A DNA stretch of 64,000 bases from Azospira inquinata (lineage in GTDB: Bacteria > Pseudomonadota > Gammaproteobacteria > Burkholderiales > Rhodocyclaceae): NCBI RefSeq assembly GCF_018905915.1, contig NZ_CP064782.1:1798001-1862000 (forward strand), read 5' to 3'. A program made the position numbers and the translations under genes. Positions 33,913-43,209 of the stretch are shown here, in pieces. Every line of letters starts with the position of its first letter. The stretch's first letter is position 1. Under the pieces are notes generated by a model. It saw nothing but the letters and a program-made list of their open reading frames with translations, did no database searches and had not been told where the DNA came from.

Positions 33913-34566
33913 ATGTTTTTCGGCATCGATCACCTGGCCACCTTTGTGCTGGGCACCATTTTTATCGTCCTATTGCCCGGGCCCAATTCCATGTATGTGA
34001 TGAGCGTGGCTTCCCGCCGGGGAGTGGGTGCAGGCTATGGGAGCGCCTGCGGGGTGTTTCTCGGGGACACCATTCTCATGGTGCTGGCGGCCACCGGGGT
34101 GGCTTCCCTGATCGAGGCCAATCCCCTGCTCTTTACCCTGCTGAAATACGGTGGTGCCGCCTATCTGGCCTATCTGGGGATCAATCTGCTGCGGGCGGCG
34201 GTGGCCCGCTGGCGGGGTCAGGAAAGCGCCGGGGATGGGGCGGCGACGGGGGAAGACAACGGTGCCGGACCCTTCCGCCGTGCCCTGGTGATCAGCCTGC
34301 TCAACCCCAAGGCCATCCTCTTTTACCTGTCCTTCTTCATCCAGTTTGTGTCCCCGGGCTACGCCCATCCGGGGCTTTCCTTCCTGGTGCTGGGGGCCAT
34401 CGTCCAGCTGTGCAGCGCCCTTTACCTTTCAGCCCTGATCTTTGGTGGTTCCTATCTGGCGGAGGCTTTCCGCCGTCGGCGGCGCATGGCGGCAGGGGCC
34501 ACGGGCAGCGTGGGGGGCCTGTTCATCGGCTTTGCCCTAAAGCTGGCGGAAGCTTCCCTGAGCTAG
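33913..34566 (+). CDS. LysE/RhtB-family amino acid exporter
   Basis: A 217-residue inner-membrane exporter, the normal family length, with about six membrane segments. The hallmarks are near the N-terminus: FVLGTIFIVLLPGPNSMYVM and GAGYGSACGVFLGDTILMVL, then LKYGGAAYLAYLGINLLR and SLLNPKAILFYLSFFIQF. It resembles the LeuE branch. The ATG at 33913 puts the first helix in the usual place. A terminator follows directly. Confidence 0.9.
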   Translation: MFFGIDHLATFVLGTIFIVLLPGPNSMYVMSVASRRGVGAGYGSACGVFLGDTILMVLAATGVASLIEANPLLFTLLKYGGAAYLAYLGINLLRAAVARWRGQESAGDGAATGEDNGAGPFRRALVISLLNPKAILFYLSFFIQFVSPGYAHPGLSFLVLGAIVQLCSALYLSALIFGGSYLAEAFRRRRRMAAGATGSVGGLFIGFALKLAEASLS

Positions 34567-34575
34567 GTAGGGCCC

Positions 34576-34595
34576 GGGGCTTAGGCCCCTTTTTT
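34576..34595 (+). terminator. Terminator after the LysE-family exporter
   Basis: GGGGC-TTAG-GCCCC followed by six T, nine bases after the exporter stop. The T-tract overlaps the last bases of the converging AraC-family gene. Confidence 0.8.
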
Positions 34596-35493
34596 AATCT
34601 GCCCGATTCGGGGTCGGAGGCTGGATGTCCCCGGCGGCCCGCTCCTGTTCCGTCTCCGTCTCTCCTTCCCCTTCTGCGGTCCCGCCCTCCAGGTGGGTTG
34701 CCCCGCCTTGCCGTCGGCGGCGCCATTCCGTGGGGGAGCAGCCCAGGGCCTGGCGGAACATGTAGGTGAAGGCCGCCGGATTGGCATAGCCCAGATCCAG
34801 GGCGATGCCCGTAATGGGGCGCCCGGCGCAGAGCCATTCCAGGGCGAGAAAGAGGCGCAGCCGGTGGCGCCATTCCCGCAGGCTGATGCCCACTTCCCGG
34901 GCGAAGCGGCGGGCCAGGGTGCGAGCCGAAGCCCCCAGTTCCCGACCCCAGTCTTCGGCGCTTCGGTTATCCGCCGGTTGGGCGTAGAGGGCTTCACAGA
35001 GCCGTTGCAGCAGGGGGCTGGCGGGCCAGGGCAGGTGAAAGTGCTGCACCGGCTGGCGTTCCAGCTGGGCGAAAATCAGGGCGGTGAGCTGGTCCAGGTA
35101 GGTGTCGTCTTCCTGGCGATTCACGGCTTCCAATTCCACGATCAGGGCCCGCAGCAGGGGGGTGACCGCCAGCACCGTGCATTGCCGGGGCATGGCCAGA
35201 TCGGGCCGGTCGGCCACGTAGAGATTGCGGAATTCGGCGCCGCTCAAGGCTCCCGTGGTGTGCTCCACCCCGGTGGGCAGCCAGATGCCCTGTTCCGGGG
35301 TAATCACGTGCCAGGTGTCGGCGGCGGTGACCATCAGGGTGCCCGCCGTGGCATAGACGAACTGGTTCCAGGGATGGCTGTGCAAGGGAAAAATCTGCCG
35401 CGCCGCCAGATTCTGGGAGCGGGGCACGATGGGCCGGGGCAGAGAGGGAAAGTCGGGAACCGGGATGGTTTCCCAGGTGTGCCAGTCCAGCAT
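34594..35493 (-). CDS. AraC-family regulator with N-terminal cupin
   Basis: A 299-residue regulator. The N-terminal cupin contains IFPLHSHPWNQFVYATAGTL and PTGVEHTTGA; the C-terminal AraC domain has WGRELGASARTLARRFAREV and ITGIALDLGYANPAAFTYMF. The last 30 residues are a Glu/Arg-rich tail. It is divergent from a YbfB-type MFS transporter with a 95-base gap, a common regulator-exporter pairing, so it probably controls that gene in response to the exported compound. Confidence 0.9.
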   Translation of the reverse strand: MLDWHTWETIPVPDFPSLPRPIVPRSQNLAARQIFPLHSHPWNQFVYATAGTLMVTAADTWHVITPEQGIWLPTGVEHTTGALSGAEFRNLYVADRPDLAMPRQCTVLAVTPLLRALIVELEAVNRQEDDTYLDQLTALIFAQLERQPVQHFHLPWPASPLLQRLCEALYAQPADNRSAEDWGRELGASARTLARRFAREVGISLREWRHRLRLFLALEWLCAGRPITGIALDLGYANPAAFTYMFRQALGCSPTEWRRRRQGGATHLEGGTAEGEGETETEQERAAGDIQPPTPNRAD

Positions 35494-35588
35494 GGGCTGT
35501 CATCTCATCAATGGATATCGTCATTCTATCGAAAGGTGGCGGTAGGAAAAGGGCCTAGCATGGGGCCATTGTTTGCCGGAGTCCGCCC

Positions 35589-36866
35589 ATGACTGCCTCT
35601 TCCTCCGCCCCTTCCTCCTCCGCCTCTCCATACCCGGCCCCGGCTCCTGACGCCGGGGTGGTTAGCCCCCTTTCCGCCGTGCCCCTGGCCGTCGCGCCGT
35701 CCCAGGCGGCCGCCCCGGCACCCCACCGGCTGCGGGTGATCTTTGCCGGGGTCTGCGCCCTCATCCTCACCGTGGGCCTAGCCCGTTTTGCCTACACCCC
35801 CATGCTGCCCATCATGCGGGCCCAGGCCGGGCTCTCCTATCTGGCCGGGGGCTGGCTGGCCACCTTCAATTACGCCGGTTACATCGCCGGAGCTCTCCTG
35901 GCCGCCTCCCTCAGCGATCTGCAACGCAAGTACCGGCTGTACCGCATCGGCCTGGTGGTGGCGGTGGCCAGCACCGCGGCCATGGGGCTCACGGACGATC
36001 TGGTGCTGTGGGCTGTGCTGCGCTTTCTCTCTGGATTTTCCAGCACCGCCGGGCTGCTCATTGCCTCCGGTCTGGTGCTCAACTGGCTCATGGGCCAGGG
36101 CCACCGGCCCGAGCTGGGGCTCCATTTCACCGGTCTGGGCCTGGGCATCGTGGTGTCCGGGCTGGCGGTGGCGGCCATGGTGGGGCGCCTGTCCTGGGAA
36201 CATCAATGGCTGGGCCTGGGGCTCCTGGGCCTGCTCTTTTTTCTGCCCGCCTGGGGCTGGCTGCCCGCCCCCGCGCCCCTGGGCAGTGGCCGGGCCGTGG
36301 CGGCCCCTGCGCCCCCTTCCCGGCGCTGGATGGGCCTGCTGATTGGGGCCTATTTCTGCGCCGGTTTTGGCTACGTGGTGAGTGCCACCTTCATTGTGGC
36401 CATTCTGGAAAAGCTGCCCCTGCTGGCGGGCAAGGGGGGCTGGGTGTGGGTGGTGGTGGGCCTGGCGGCGGCCCCCTCCTGCTTTGTCTGGGACCGGCTG
36501 GCGGCGCGCCTGGGCCAGATTCCGGCCCTGCTCCTGGGCTACGGTCTCCAAGTGCTGTCCATCCTATTGCCCGTGGTGAGCGCCGACCCCACCCTGAATC
36601 TCCTGAGCGCCATGCTTTACGGGGGCACCTTCGTGGGCATTGTGAGCCTGACCCTGTCCCTAATCGGCCGCTGTTTTCCCCAGAATCCGGCCAAGGCCAT
36701 GGCCCGCCTCACCTTGAGTTACGGGGTGGCCCAGATCGTGGCCCCGGCCATGGCCGGTTATATCGCCGCTGCCACGGGCAGTTATCAGGGGGCATTGCTG
36801 GTGGCCGCCGGGGTCATGGGGGTGGGTATGGTCCTGCTCCGGCGCCTGGGCCGGGAGCCCCACTGA
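35589..36866 (+). CDS. YbfB/YjiJ-family MFS transporter
   Basis: A 425-residue carrier with 12 membrane segments after a 45-residue Ser/Pro/Ala-rich N-terminal tail. The first helix GLARFAYTPMLPIMRAQAGL and the following AGGWLATFNYAGYIAGALLA and RFLSGFSSTAGLLIASGLVL are characteristic of the YbfB/YjiJ group. Substrate unknown. A later start is possible given the tail, but no better ribosome site is seen. It is probably regulated by the divergent AraC-family protein. Confidence 0.88.
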   Translation: MTASSSAPSSSASPYPAPAPDAGVVSPLSAVPLAVAPSQAAAPAPHRLRVIFAGVCALILTVGLARFAYTPMLPIMRAQAGLSYLAGGWLATFNYAGYIAGALLAASLSDLQRKYRLYRIGLVVAVASTAAMGLTDDLVLWAVLRFLSGFSSTAGLLIASGLVLNWLMGQGHRPELGLHFTGLGLGIVVSGLAVAAMVGRLSWEHQWLGLGLLGLLFFLPAWGWLPAPAPLGSGRAVAAPAPPSRRWMGLLIGAYFCAGFGYVVSATFIVAILEKLPLLAGKGGWVWVVVGLAAAPSCFVWDRLAARLGQIPALLLGYGLQVLSILLPVVSADPTLNLLSAMLYGGTFVGIVSLTLSLIGRCFPQNPAKAMARLTLSYGVAQIVAPAMAGYIAAATGSYQGALLVAAGVMGVGMVLLRRLGREPH

Positions 36867-36888
36867 GTCTGGTGCCGGGGGGACCCGC

Positions 36889-37425
36889 CTATTTCATCCG
36901 GGAGGGTAGGCGGATCAGCTTGCCGTCAATGCGGAAGGCGCCCCAGCCCTGGTGATGCAGGGTGCGGGGTCGTTTCCGGCCAGGGGCCACCCAGGCGGCC
37001 ACCACTTCCAGGACAAAAAAGTTGTAATCCGTGTTCAGACGTTCGTCCCGCAGACGGCATTCCAGGCTGGCGTAGCACTCCTCAATGAGGGGGGCTTTGA
37101 CCTGGGAGGCGGCTACCGGGGTGAGGCCGAAACGACGGAATTTGTCCATGCGCCGCCCGCTGCAATTGCCTACCCCCACCACCTTTTCCGCCAGATCCTC
37201 CGTGGGAATGTTGATGACGCATTCCCGATTGCGGGTGAGGAGTTCGTAGCTGTAATTCCGGTTGCTCACCACACAGCCCACCAGGGGCGGCTCGAATTCC
37301 ATCATCAGATGCCAGCTCTGGGTCATCACATTGGGCCGCTTGGGTCCGGCGGTGGTGAGGAGAATGACCGGGCCCGGTTCCAGCAGGGTATAGGCCTGGT
37401 CCAGGGGCAGGGGACGCTTTTCCAT
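36889..37425 (-). CDS. Flavin reductase-like domain protein
   Basis: A 178-residue FMN-binding split-barrel protein of the flavin reductase/DIM6 family. GPVILLTTAGPKRPNVMTQS, CVVSNRNYSYELLTRNRECV, INIPTEDLAEKVVGVGN and LECRLRDERLNTDYNFFVLE are family blocks. It may supply reduced flavin or act as a small oxidoreductase; the substrate is not known. The ATG at 37425 (MEKRPLPLDQAYTLLEPGP) fits the family start. It converges with the MFS gene, 22 bases away. Confidence 0.86.
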   Translation of the reverse strand: MEKRPLPLDQAYTLLEPGPVILLTTAGPKRPNVMTQSWHLMMEFEPPLVGCVVSNRNYSYELLTRNRECVINIPTEDLAEKVVGVGNCSGRRMDKFRRFGLTPVAASQVKAPLIEECYASLECRLRDERLNTDYNFFVLEVVAAWVAPGRKRPRTLHHQGWGAFRIDGKLIRLPSRMK

Positions 37426-37555
37426 AAGGGGGGAAGACCGGCGGGCCGGTGGGGGAAAAGGCCCCATCCTACCCCCGTGACATGGCAAGGGGGGAGGCGG
37501 GCATGGCCCCCGGGGGACCGGCGGGCCCTTCCCGGGGAGGAACGGTGGCGGGGGC

Positions 37556-38476
37556 CTAGTGGGCGGGGCGGCGCTGGCGGGCGGTTTCCAGGTCGGCGCA
37601 GAGCCGGGCAGCCCCTTCCAGCAGACGGGGGGTGTGGCGCTGGATCAGGTCCGGGGGCACGAAAAACAGATTGCCCCGGGCCACCGCCGTCACCTTGTCC
37701 CAGCGCTTCCAGTCATCCAGCCATTCGGGCCGGGAATCCCCCATGCCGCTGGCGGCGATGACTTCCGGATTGGTGGCCAGCACCGCTTCCACCGTCACCT
37801 TGGGGGCCAGCTGTTGCAGGTTAGCGAAGACGTTTTCCCCGCCACAGAGGTGGATCACATCGGAAATAATCTGGCCGCCCCCCACGGTCATCAGGGGCTG
37901 CTGCCAGATTTCATAGAAGGTGCGCACCCGGGGCAGGGTGCTGTAGCGGTGGCGCAGTTCCCCCAGCCGTTGCCGGTAGCGGGCCGCGGCGGCATTCGCT
38001 ACCCGTTCCGTACCCGCCAGATGGCCCAGGGCTTCCAGGGTGCGGGCCACGTCGTCGATGCGGTTGGGCTGGGAAAGATAGACGGGAATGCCCAGGGCCC
38101 GCAGTTTGGCGATGTGGCCACCGGCGTTGCCGCTTTCCCAGGCCACCACCAGATCGGGCTTGAGGGCGGCGATGGCTTCCAGGTTGAGCTTGGAGTAGCC
38201 CCCCACCCGGGGCAGCTTTTTCGCCGCCTCCGGATAGTCGCTGTAATCCACCGTGCCCACCAGTTTGTCCCCGGCCCCGGCGGCGTAGAGGTTTTCCGTC
38301 AAATGGGGGGCCAGGCTGACGATGCGCTTGGCGGGGGCGGCCAGGCGCACGGTCTGGCCGGCGTCGTCCTTGAGTACCACGGGGGCGGCCTGGACGGTCT
38401 GGATGGCGGTGAGGGCGGCCAGGGCCAGGGTCAGGCAAAGACGGGGGAGAAGACAGGGCTTAGAGATCCAGTTCAT
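37556..38476 (-). CDS. btuF: Cobalamin-binding periplasmic protein BtuF-like
   Basis: A 306-residue periplasmic binding protein with a signal peptide cleaved after VQA (about residue 30). The helical-backbone fold is indicated by KRIVSLAPHLTENLYAAGAG, LVGTVDYSDYPEAAKKLPRV, IAALKPDLVVAWESGN and VFANLQQLAPKVTVEAVLAT. It should deliver corrinoid to a BtuCD importer, which is not in the window. A haem or siderophore ligand is possible for this fold, but the position at the end of a cobalamin synthesis operon argues for B12. It overlaps the decarboxylase gene by 17 bases. Confidence 0.88.
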   Translation of the reverse strand: MNWISKPCLLPRLCLTLALAALTAIQTVQAAPVVLKDDAGQTVRLAAPAKRIVSLAPHLTENLYAAGAGDKLVGTVDYSDYPEAAKKLPRVGGYSKLNLEAIAALKPDLVVAWESGNAGGHIAKLRALGIPVYLSQPNRIDDVARTLEALGHLAGTERVANAAAARYRQRLGELRHRYSTLPRVRTFYEIWQQPLMTVGGGQIISDVIHLCGGENVFANLQQLAPKVTVEAVLATNPEVIAASGMGDSRPEWLDDWKRWDKVTAVARGNLFFVPPDLIQRHTPRLLEGAARLCADLETARQRRPAH

Positions 38477-39461
38477 GGGCGATTTCGGTGAGGGCGGTGG
38501 TGAGGCGCTGCCAGTGGGCTTCCCGGGCGGGGAGACCGATGCGCAGGCCGCTGGGGTCGGTGATGAGGCGGGTGAGGATACCCCGTTGGGCCAGTTTTTC
38601 GTGGAGGGTGGGGGCCCAGGGGTGGGGCAGCCAGCGGAACAGGGCGGTGCCGTCGTTGCGCCCCAGGATGTCCTGGAGCAGGCGTTCCAGGCGGGTGGAG
38701 GCGGCCATCAGTTCTTCCAGGGTTTCCTCTTGCCAGGGTCGATTTTCCAGGGCGGCCTTGGCCACGGCCCGGGAGGGGCCGCTCAAGGCCCAGGGGCCCA
38801 GGGTTTCCCCCAGGGCGGTGAGCAGTTCCGGCCGGGCCAGGGCAAAGCCCACCCGGGCGCCAGCCAGACCGAAAAATTTTCCCAGGGAGCGGAGCACCAC
38901 CAGGTTCCTGGCCCGGGGGGTGCCCGCCAGATCGGCCAGGGAATTCCGGTTGTCCGCGTCGCCAAAGGCTTCGTCCACCACCAGCAGGCCCCCGTGCTTG
39001 GCTAGTTCCCGGGCCACGGCCCGCAGCCGGCGGGCGGTGAAGGCGTCTCCCGTGGGATTGTTGGGATTGCACAGCACCACCGCATTGGCCTGGGTGGCGG
39101 CCTGTTCCAGCTGTTCCGGGGTGAAGGGCAGCACCTCCCAACCCGCCCGCTGCCAAGCGGCGGCGTGTTCCCGGTAGGAGGGGGCGAGGACGGCGGCCCG
39201 GCCCGGGGGCAGGAGCCGGGGCAGGGCCTGGATGGCAGCCTGGGAGCCGGGCAGGGGCAGAATATTGGTATTGCCGTAGTACTCCACCGCCGCCTCCAGC
39301 AGCCCATCCTCGTCCTCCGGCAGGCGCTGCCAGGCGGCCGCCGCCAGGGTGGGCACCGGGTAACCCCAGGGATTGATGCCGGTGGACAGATCGAGCCAGG
39401 TTTCCAGGGGAATTCCCCAGTGGGCTGCGGCTTGGCGCAGTCGTCCGCCGTGTTCAAGCAT
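38460..39461 (-). CDS. cobD: L-threonine-O-3-phosphate decarboxylase
   Basis: A 333-residue PLP enzyme that makes aminopropanol phosphate for the nucleotide loop of cobalamin. [53 protein letters not shown] and [17 protein letters not shown] (PLP Lys in SLGK) are as expected; this is an aminotransferase-fold protein of the CobC/CobD group. It sits between cbiB and btuF with overlapping ends, a textbook pairing because CbiB attaches its product. Confidence 0.92.
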   Translation of the reverse strand: MLEHGGRLRQAAAHWGIPLETWLDLSTGINPWGYPVPTLAAAAWQRLPEDEDGLLEAAVEYYGNTNILPLPGSQAAIQALPRLLPPGRAAVLAPSYREHAAAWQRAGWEVLPFTPEQLEQAATQANAVVLCNPNNPTGDAFTARRLRAVARELAKHGGLLVVDEAFGDADNRNSLADLAGTPRARNLVVLRSLGKFFGLAGARVGFALARPELLTALGETLGPWALSGPSRAVAKAALENRPWQEETLEELMAASTRLERLLQDILGRNDGTALFRWLPHPWAPTLHEKLAQRGILTRLITDPSGLRIGLPAREAHWQRLTTALTEIAHELDL

Positions 39462-40425
39462 GGGTCGCTTTCCTCAGGAGAAATAGGGCCAGGGCTGTGA
39501 GGGGGGGAAGGGCTACCAGCAGGGTGAGCCACAGGCCCAGCCCCCCTTCCACCAGCCGGGTGGCCCGGAGTATGTCCGGGGCGGCCGGGGGACGGCCCCG
39601 GCCCAGGGGCGGGCGCATTTCTTCCCGGCCTTCGTAAGTGGCGGCGCCTCCCAGGGTGAGGCCCAGGGCTCCGGCTCCGGCGGCCATGACCGGCCCCGCA
39701 TTGGGGCTGTCCCAGGCGGGGGCCTGGGCGCGCCAGCAGGCCAGGGCCTGACGGGCCTGGCCCTGGGCGGCGTAGGTGAGGGCGGTGAGCCGGGCGGGCA
39801 GCCAGTTGAGCAGGTCATCCAGGCGGGCGGCGGCCCAACCGAAATAGCGGAAGCGGTCGTTGCGGTAGCCCCACATGGCGTCCAGGGTGTTGGCCAGACG
39901 GAAGAGCAGGGCCCCCGGGCCCCCCAGCACGGCAAACCAGAAGAGGGCGCCGAACACCCCGTCATTGCCGTTTTCCAGCACGGATTCCACGCAGGCCTTG
40001 GCTACTCCGGTAGCGTCCAGGGCCCCGGTTTCCCGGGAGACGATGTAGCCCACCCGGGTGCGGGCGGCGGCCAGATCCCCAGCGGCCAGGGGAACGGCCA
40101 CGGCCCGGGCGTGTTCCCCCAGGCTGCGGGCCCCCAGGGCGAAATAGAGGAGCAGCCCGTCGCTCACCACGCCCAGCCAGGGGGTGGCGTGGAGCCAGGC
40201 GGCCAGGAGCACCCAGGGCAGGACGGCGGCGCACCAAGCAATGGCGCCGAAGAGGCGCAGGGCCCGGGGCGGCACCAGGCCCGGTGCCGGGCGCAGGGCT
40301 TTTTCCAGTAGCCCGGCCAGCCGGCCGAAGCCCACCAGGGGGTGGTAACGGCGCGGTTCCCCCAGCCAGCGGTCAAGGCCGTAGCCGATCAGGGCGGCGA
40401 GGGGCAAGGCGAGCCAGTGGGGCAT
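39454..40425 (-). CDS. cbiB: Adenosylcobinamide-phosphate synthase CbiB
   Basis: A 323-residue membrane enzyme that joins aminopropanol or its phosphate to adenosylcobyric acid. Family blocks: [73 protein letters not shown] and [14 protein letters not shown]. It has about four to five membrane segments. The ATG at 40425 fits; a longer open frame upstream runs into the cobQ promoter region. First gene of the minus-strand cbiB-cobD-btuF unit, divergent from cobQ. Confidence 0.95.
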   Translation of the reverse strand: MPHWLALPLAALIGYGLDRWLGEPRRYHPLVGFGRLAGLLEKALRPAPGLVPPRALRLFGAIAWCAAVLPWVLLAAWLHATPWLGVVSDGLLLYFALGARSLGEHARAVAVPLAAGDLAAARTRVGYIVSRETGALDATGVAKACVESVLENGNDGVFGALFWFAVLGGPGALLFRLANTLDAMWGYRNDRFRYFGWAAARLDDLLNWLPARLTALTYAAQGQARQALACWRAQAPAWDSPNAGPVMAAGAGALGLTLGGAATYEGREEMRPPLGRGRPPAAPDILRATRLVEGGLGLWLTLLVALPPLTALALFLLRKATHA

Positions 40426-40559
40426 GGGATAATCGGGTCCTTTCCGGCGCTTCGGCTCAAGCCGTGGCGCCGCCAATGGGGCCGGTGATCCCGAGGGGGC
40501 CGGCGGGCTGCTGCGAATTTGTTGATGGGTTGGGCAGGTTGCCAATCCCGGGATTTTAA
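40426..40559. promoter_or_regulatory. Divergent cbiB/cobQ promoter region
   Basis: 134 bases. Short GC-rich inverted repeats are present, for example GGCGC...GCGCC arms near 40446-40484. I searched for the cobalamin aptamer and do not see its conserved segments, so these cob genes are not under a riboswitch located here. Confidence 0.35.
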
Positions 40560-42287
40560 ATGAACAAACCCACTTTGATGGTTCAGGGCTGCACTTCCGA
40601 TGCGGGAAAAAGCACCCTGGTGGCTGCATTTTGCCGCCTTTTGCACCGCCGAGGGGTGGCGGTGGCCCCCTTTAAGCCCCAGAACATGGCCCTGAACTCG
40701 GCGGTGACGGTGGATGGGGGGGAAATCGGCCGGGCCCAGGCCTTGCAGGCCCTGGCCGCTGGCTTGGCGCCCCATACGGATTTCAACCCGGTGCTTTTGA
40801 AGCCCAACAGCGACACCGGGGCCCAGGTGATTATCCACGGCAAGGTGGTGACGGACCTGGACGCCCGGGCCTACCACGCCTACAAGCCCCGGGCCATGGC
40901 CGCCGTGCTGGCCTCCTACGGGCGCCTTTGCGCACGCTACCAGGCGGTGCTGGTGGAGGGGGCGGGCAGCCCGGCGGAAATCAATCTGCGGGACCGGGAT
41001 ATCGCCAACATGGGCTTTGCGGAGGCGGTGGATTGCCCGGTGATTCTGGTGGGGGACATCGACCGGGGCGGGGTGTTCGCCCATCTGGTGGGCACCTTGG
41101 ACCTCCTTTCCCCCAGCGAACGGGCCCGGGTGCGGGGCTTTGTCATCAACCGCTTTCGCGGTGACCTGTCCCTGCTCCAGCCCGGCCTGGACTGGCTGGA
41201 AGCCCGCACCGGCAAGCCCGTGCTGGCGGTGCTGCCCTATCTCCACGGCCTCTACCTGGATGCGGAGGACGCCATTGCCCGGGAATCCCTGACCCGGGGG
41301 GAAACCCGGCTCCGGGTGGTGGCCCCCGCCTATCCCCGTACCTCCAACCACAACGACCTGGACCCCCTGCGCCTCCATCCGGCGGTGGATTTCCGCTTTA
41401 TCGGCCCGGGGGAGGCCCCGCCCCGGGAGGTGGATCTGATGGTGCTGCCCGGTTCCAAAAATGTGCGGGACGATCTGGCCTGGCTTCGGGCCCAGGGCTG
41501 GGAAGGGGCCATCCGCCGCCATCTGCGCTACGGCGGCAAGGTGCTGGGCATTTGCGGTGGCTTCCAGATGCTGGGCCGCTGGATACACGATCCGGAGGGC
41601 CTGGAAGGGGCGCCGGGCAGCGCCCCGGGCCTGGGGCTCCTAGACATGGAAACCACCCTGGCCCGGGACAAGCGCCTGGCCAATGTGGCGGGCTGGCTCA
41701 ATCTGCCGGGCCAGCCCCCCCTGGAAGGCTACGAAATTCACCTGGGGGTGAGCCAGGGCCCCGCCCTGGAACGGCCCGCCTGCTGGTTGGCGGATCAGGG
41801 GGAAGAAGGCGCCGGGGGGGCGGCAGTGGGTGAAAAAACAAGGGCGGGGGGCGGTGCAGAGATAGGTGCAAAGGCCGTTGCAGAGGCAAGTGCAGAGGCA
41901 AGTGCAGAGGCCGCCGGGGCCTGGCTCGGGAGCGGCCAGCCGGGAAGGGGGCGCCCAGAAGGCGGCGTCGTGGCCTTCTCTGGCGCCGATTCGGCCCTCG
42001 GTCCCACTCCGCCCCGGCCCGGGTTGCGGCCGGATGGGGCCCGCTCCCCGGACGATCAGATCCTGGCTACCTACTGTCACGGCCTTCTGGACCGGGCCGA
42101 AGCTCTGTCCGCCCTGCTGGACTGGGCGGGCCTGGGGCAGGAGGGGGACGGTGCGGCGCTCCCTCAGGTCGATCCCCAGGCCCGGCGGGAGGCGGATTTG
42201 GAGCGTCTGGCGGACAGTCTGGAGCAGGCCCTGGATTGGCCCAAACTGGCCCGGGCCGTGCCCGAACTATGGGGGCCGGAGGCGTAA
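40560..42287 (+). CDS. cobQ: Cobyric acid synthase CobQ with an unusual repeat-built insertion
   Basis: A 575-residue glutamine-dependent amidase that amidates four side chains of adenosylcobyrinic acid a,c-diamide. The N-terminal P-loop domain begins [20 protein letters not shown] and contains NMALNSAVT and [12 protein letters not shown]. The C-terminal amidotransferase has [12 protein letters not shown] (nucleophile Cys332) and the catalytic His507 in TYCHGLL. Family members are about 480-500 residues. Here roughly 75-80 extra residues lie between Cys332 and His507 (about 415-497), Ala/Gly-rich and partly made of 12-base DNA repeats. Both catalytic residues are kept, so the enzyme is probably active, with the insert as a surface loop. 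Confidence 0.93.
   Translation: MNKPTLMVQGCTSDAGKSTLVAAFCRLLHRRGVAVAPFKPQNMALNSAVTVDGGEIGRAQALQALAAGLAPHTDFNPVLLKPNSDTGAQVIIHGKVVTDLDARAYHAYKPRAMAAVLASYGRLCARYQAVLVEGAGSPAEINLRDRDIANMGFAEAVDCPVILVGDIDRGGVFAHLVGTLDLLSPSERARVRGFVINRFRGDLSLLQPGLDWLEARTGKPVLAVLPYLHGLYLDAEDAIARESLTRGETRLRVVAPAYPRTSNHNDLDPLRLHPAVDFRFIGPGEAPPREVDLMVLPGSKNVRDDLAWLRAQGWEGAIRRHLRYGGKVLGICGGFQMLGRWIHDPEGLEGAPGSAPGLGLLDMETTLARDKRLANVAGWLNLPGQPPLEGYEIHLGVSQGPALERPACWLADQGEEGAGGAAVGEKTRAGGGAEIGAKAVAEASAEASAEAAGAWLGSGQPGRGRPEGGVVAFSGADSALGPTPPRPGLRPDGARSPDDQILATYCHGLLDRAEALSALLDWAGLGQEGDGAALPQVDPQARREADLERLADSLEQALDWPKLARAVPELWGPEA
41856..41915 (+). repeat. Five 12-base tandem repeats within cobQ
   Basis: Five successive in-frame 12-base units: GCAGAGATAGGT, GCAAAGGCCGTT, then GCAGAGGCAAGT twice, then GCAGAGGCCGCC. 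They encode Ala-x-x-x units ([20 protein letters not shown]) at residues 433-452. Two copies are identical and the outer ones decayed, which indicates growth by slippage. Unit length is a multiple of three, so copy change would keep the frame. Confidence 0.92.
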
Positions 42288-42460
42288 CCCTGGGTTTTTT
42301 GCGGCGGAGGGCTAGGGCGGAGGGTTTCGGCACGGGTCCCTGAGTTCAGGGGCCTGGTGCTGAGGTCTTAGCCTTTAATTCTGGGGCTGGCCGATAGGTC
42401 GGTAGTGCCCAGCATGGCGGCAAGCCCTTGCCTATAAAGCGCCCAGGGGCTTAGCTCTTG

Positions 42461-42515
42461 CCGACCCGACCCGACCCGACCCGACCCGACCCGACCCGAC
42501 CCGACCCGACCCGAC
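42461..42515. repeat. Eleven perfect copies of CCGAC (GGGTC on the minus strand)
   Basis: Eleven uninterrupted pentamers. The minus strand reads GGGTC repeated, giving eleven runs of three G with two-base loops, a strong G-quadruplex pattern. The tract lies between convergent genes about 170 bases after cobQ. A pentamer array of this purity is prone to slippage, so length should vary between strains. It is not within a gene I accept. Confidence 0.97.
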
Positions 42516-42524
42516 CCGCACCCA

Positions 42525-42553
42525 AGCCAGAGCCAGAGCCAGAGCCAGAGCCG
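42525..42553. repeat. Hexamer repeat AGCCAG, four and a half copies
   Basis: Four perfect AGCCAG units plus a partial fifth, only nine bases after the pentamer tract. The two microsatellites together span about 93 bases. Confidence 0.9.
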
Positions 42554-42593
42554 CAATCCGACCCCCGCCCCGAGCCGCAGCCCAACCGATACC

Positions 42594-42636
42594 AAAAAAG
42601 GAAGCCGGGCCCCGAAGTGCCCGCCCCGCGCCGGCC
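42594..42636 (-). terminator. Possible cobU terminator
   Basis: On the minus strand, directly after the cobU stop, a GC-rich imperfect hairpin with outer arms GCCGG / CCGGC and an inner GGGC / GCCC is followed by TTCC and six T. The stem is interrupted, so efficiency is uncertain. Confidence 0.4.
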
Positions 42637-43209
42637 TTACTTCAAGGCCAAAGGCAGGCCCGCCGCCACCAGGGTGACTTGGGTGCAGACGGCGGCGACC
42701 CGCTGGTTGAGGCGTCCCTGTTCGTCGCCAAAGAGGCGGGAGACCGGGTGCATGGGCACAATGCCCCAGCCCACTTCGTTGGAGACCAGGATGATTTCCC
42801 CGGGCAGGGTGGGCAGGCAGTCCAGCAGGGCGCCGGTTTCCTCCGCCAGCAGGGGACATTGGATGGGCAGATGGGCTTCCGCCTGCCGGGCGGCGTCCCC
42901 GGCGAACAGCAGGTTGGTGAGCCAGAGGGTGAGGCAATCCACCAGCACGCAGCGGTTCGGGGCGGCGTTTTCCGCCAGGGCCAGGGCCAGATGGAGAGGT
43001 TCTTCCACCAGGCCCCACTCAGCCGGGCGGCGGGCCCGGTGGTGGGCCAGGCGCTGGGCCATTTCCGGGTCTTCCGCGCTGGGGCGGACCTGGGCCGTGG
43101 CCAGATAGATCACCTCCCGGTCCGGGGCCGCCCCGGCCCAATCCTTGGCCCGCTGTTCCGCCAGGGAGCTTTTGCCGCTGCGGGCGCCGCCGATGATGAG
43201 TTGTGCCAT
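42637..43209 (-). CDS. cobU: Adenosylcobinamide kinase / guanylyltransferase CobU
   Basis: A 190-residue bifunctional enzyme of the nucleotide-loop pathway: it phosphorylates adenosylcobinamide and adds GMP. The P-loop GGARSGKSSLAE, IYLATAQVRPSAEDPEMAQR, LVDCLTLWLTNLL and LVSNEVGWGIVPMHPVSRLF are diagnostic, and the length is normal. It stands alone on the minus strand between cobQ and cobT, so the cob genes here are not a single operon. Confidence 0.96.
   Translation of the reverse strand: MAQLIIGGARSGKSSLAEQRAKDWAGAAPDREVIYLATAQVRPSAEDPEMAQRLAHHRARRPAEWGLVEEPLHLALALAENAAPNRCVLVDCLTLWLTNLLFAGDAARQAEAHLPIQCPLLAEETGALLDCLPTLPGEIILVSNEVGWGIVPMHPVSRLFGDEQGRLNQRVAAVCTQVTLVAAGLPLALK

Larger units (their letters stand above)
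42288..42636. other. cobQ-cobU convergent gap containing microsatellites
   Basis: A 349-base non-coding gap between converging genes. It holds the pentamer tract (42461-42515), the hexamer tract (42525-42553) and a possible cobU terminator (42594-42636). The remainder (42288-42460) shows no gene and only scattered short repeats such as GGCGGAGGG. Confidence 0.6.

Noticed and set aside
42461..42553. Possible CRISPR array.
   Set aside because: The units are 5 and 6 bases with no spacers; this is a microsatellite, and no cas gene is near.
42458..43108. A plus-strand frame encoding TRPDP repeats from the pentamer array, running on opposite cobU.
   Set aside because: It begins with TTG inside the satellite without a ribosome site, and the rest is the antisense of cobU. 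The repeat periodicity alone creates the peptide.
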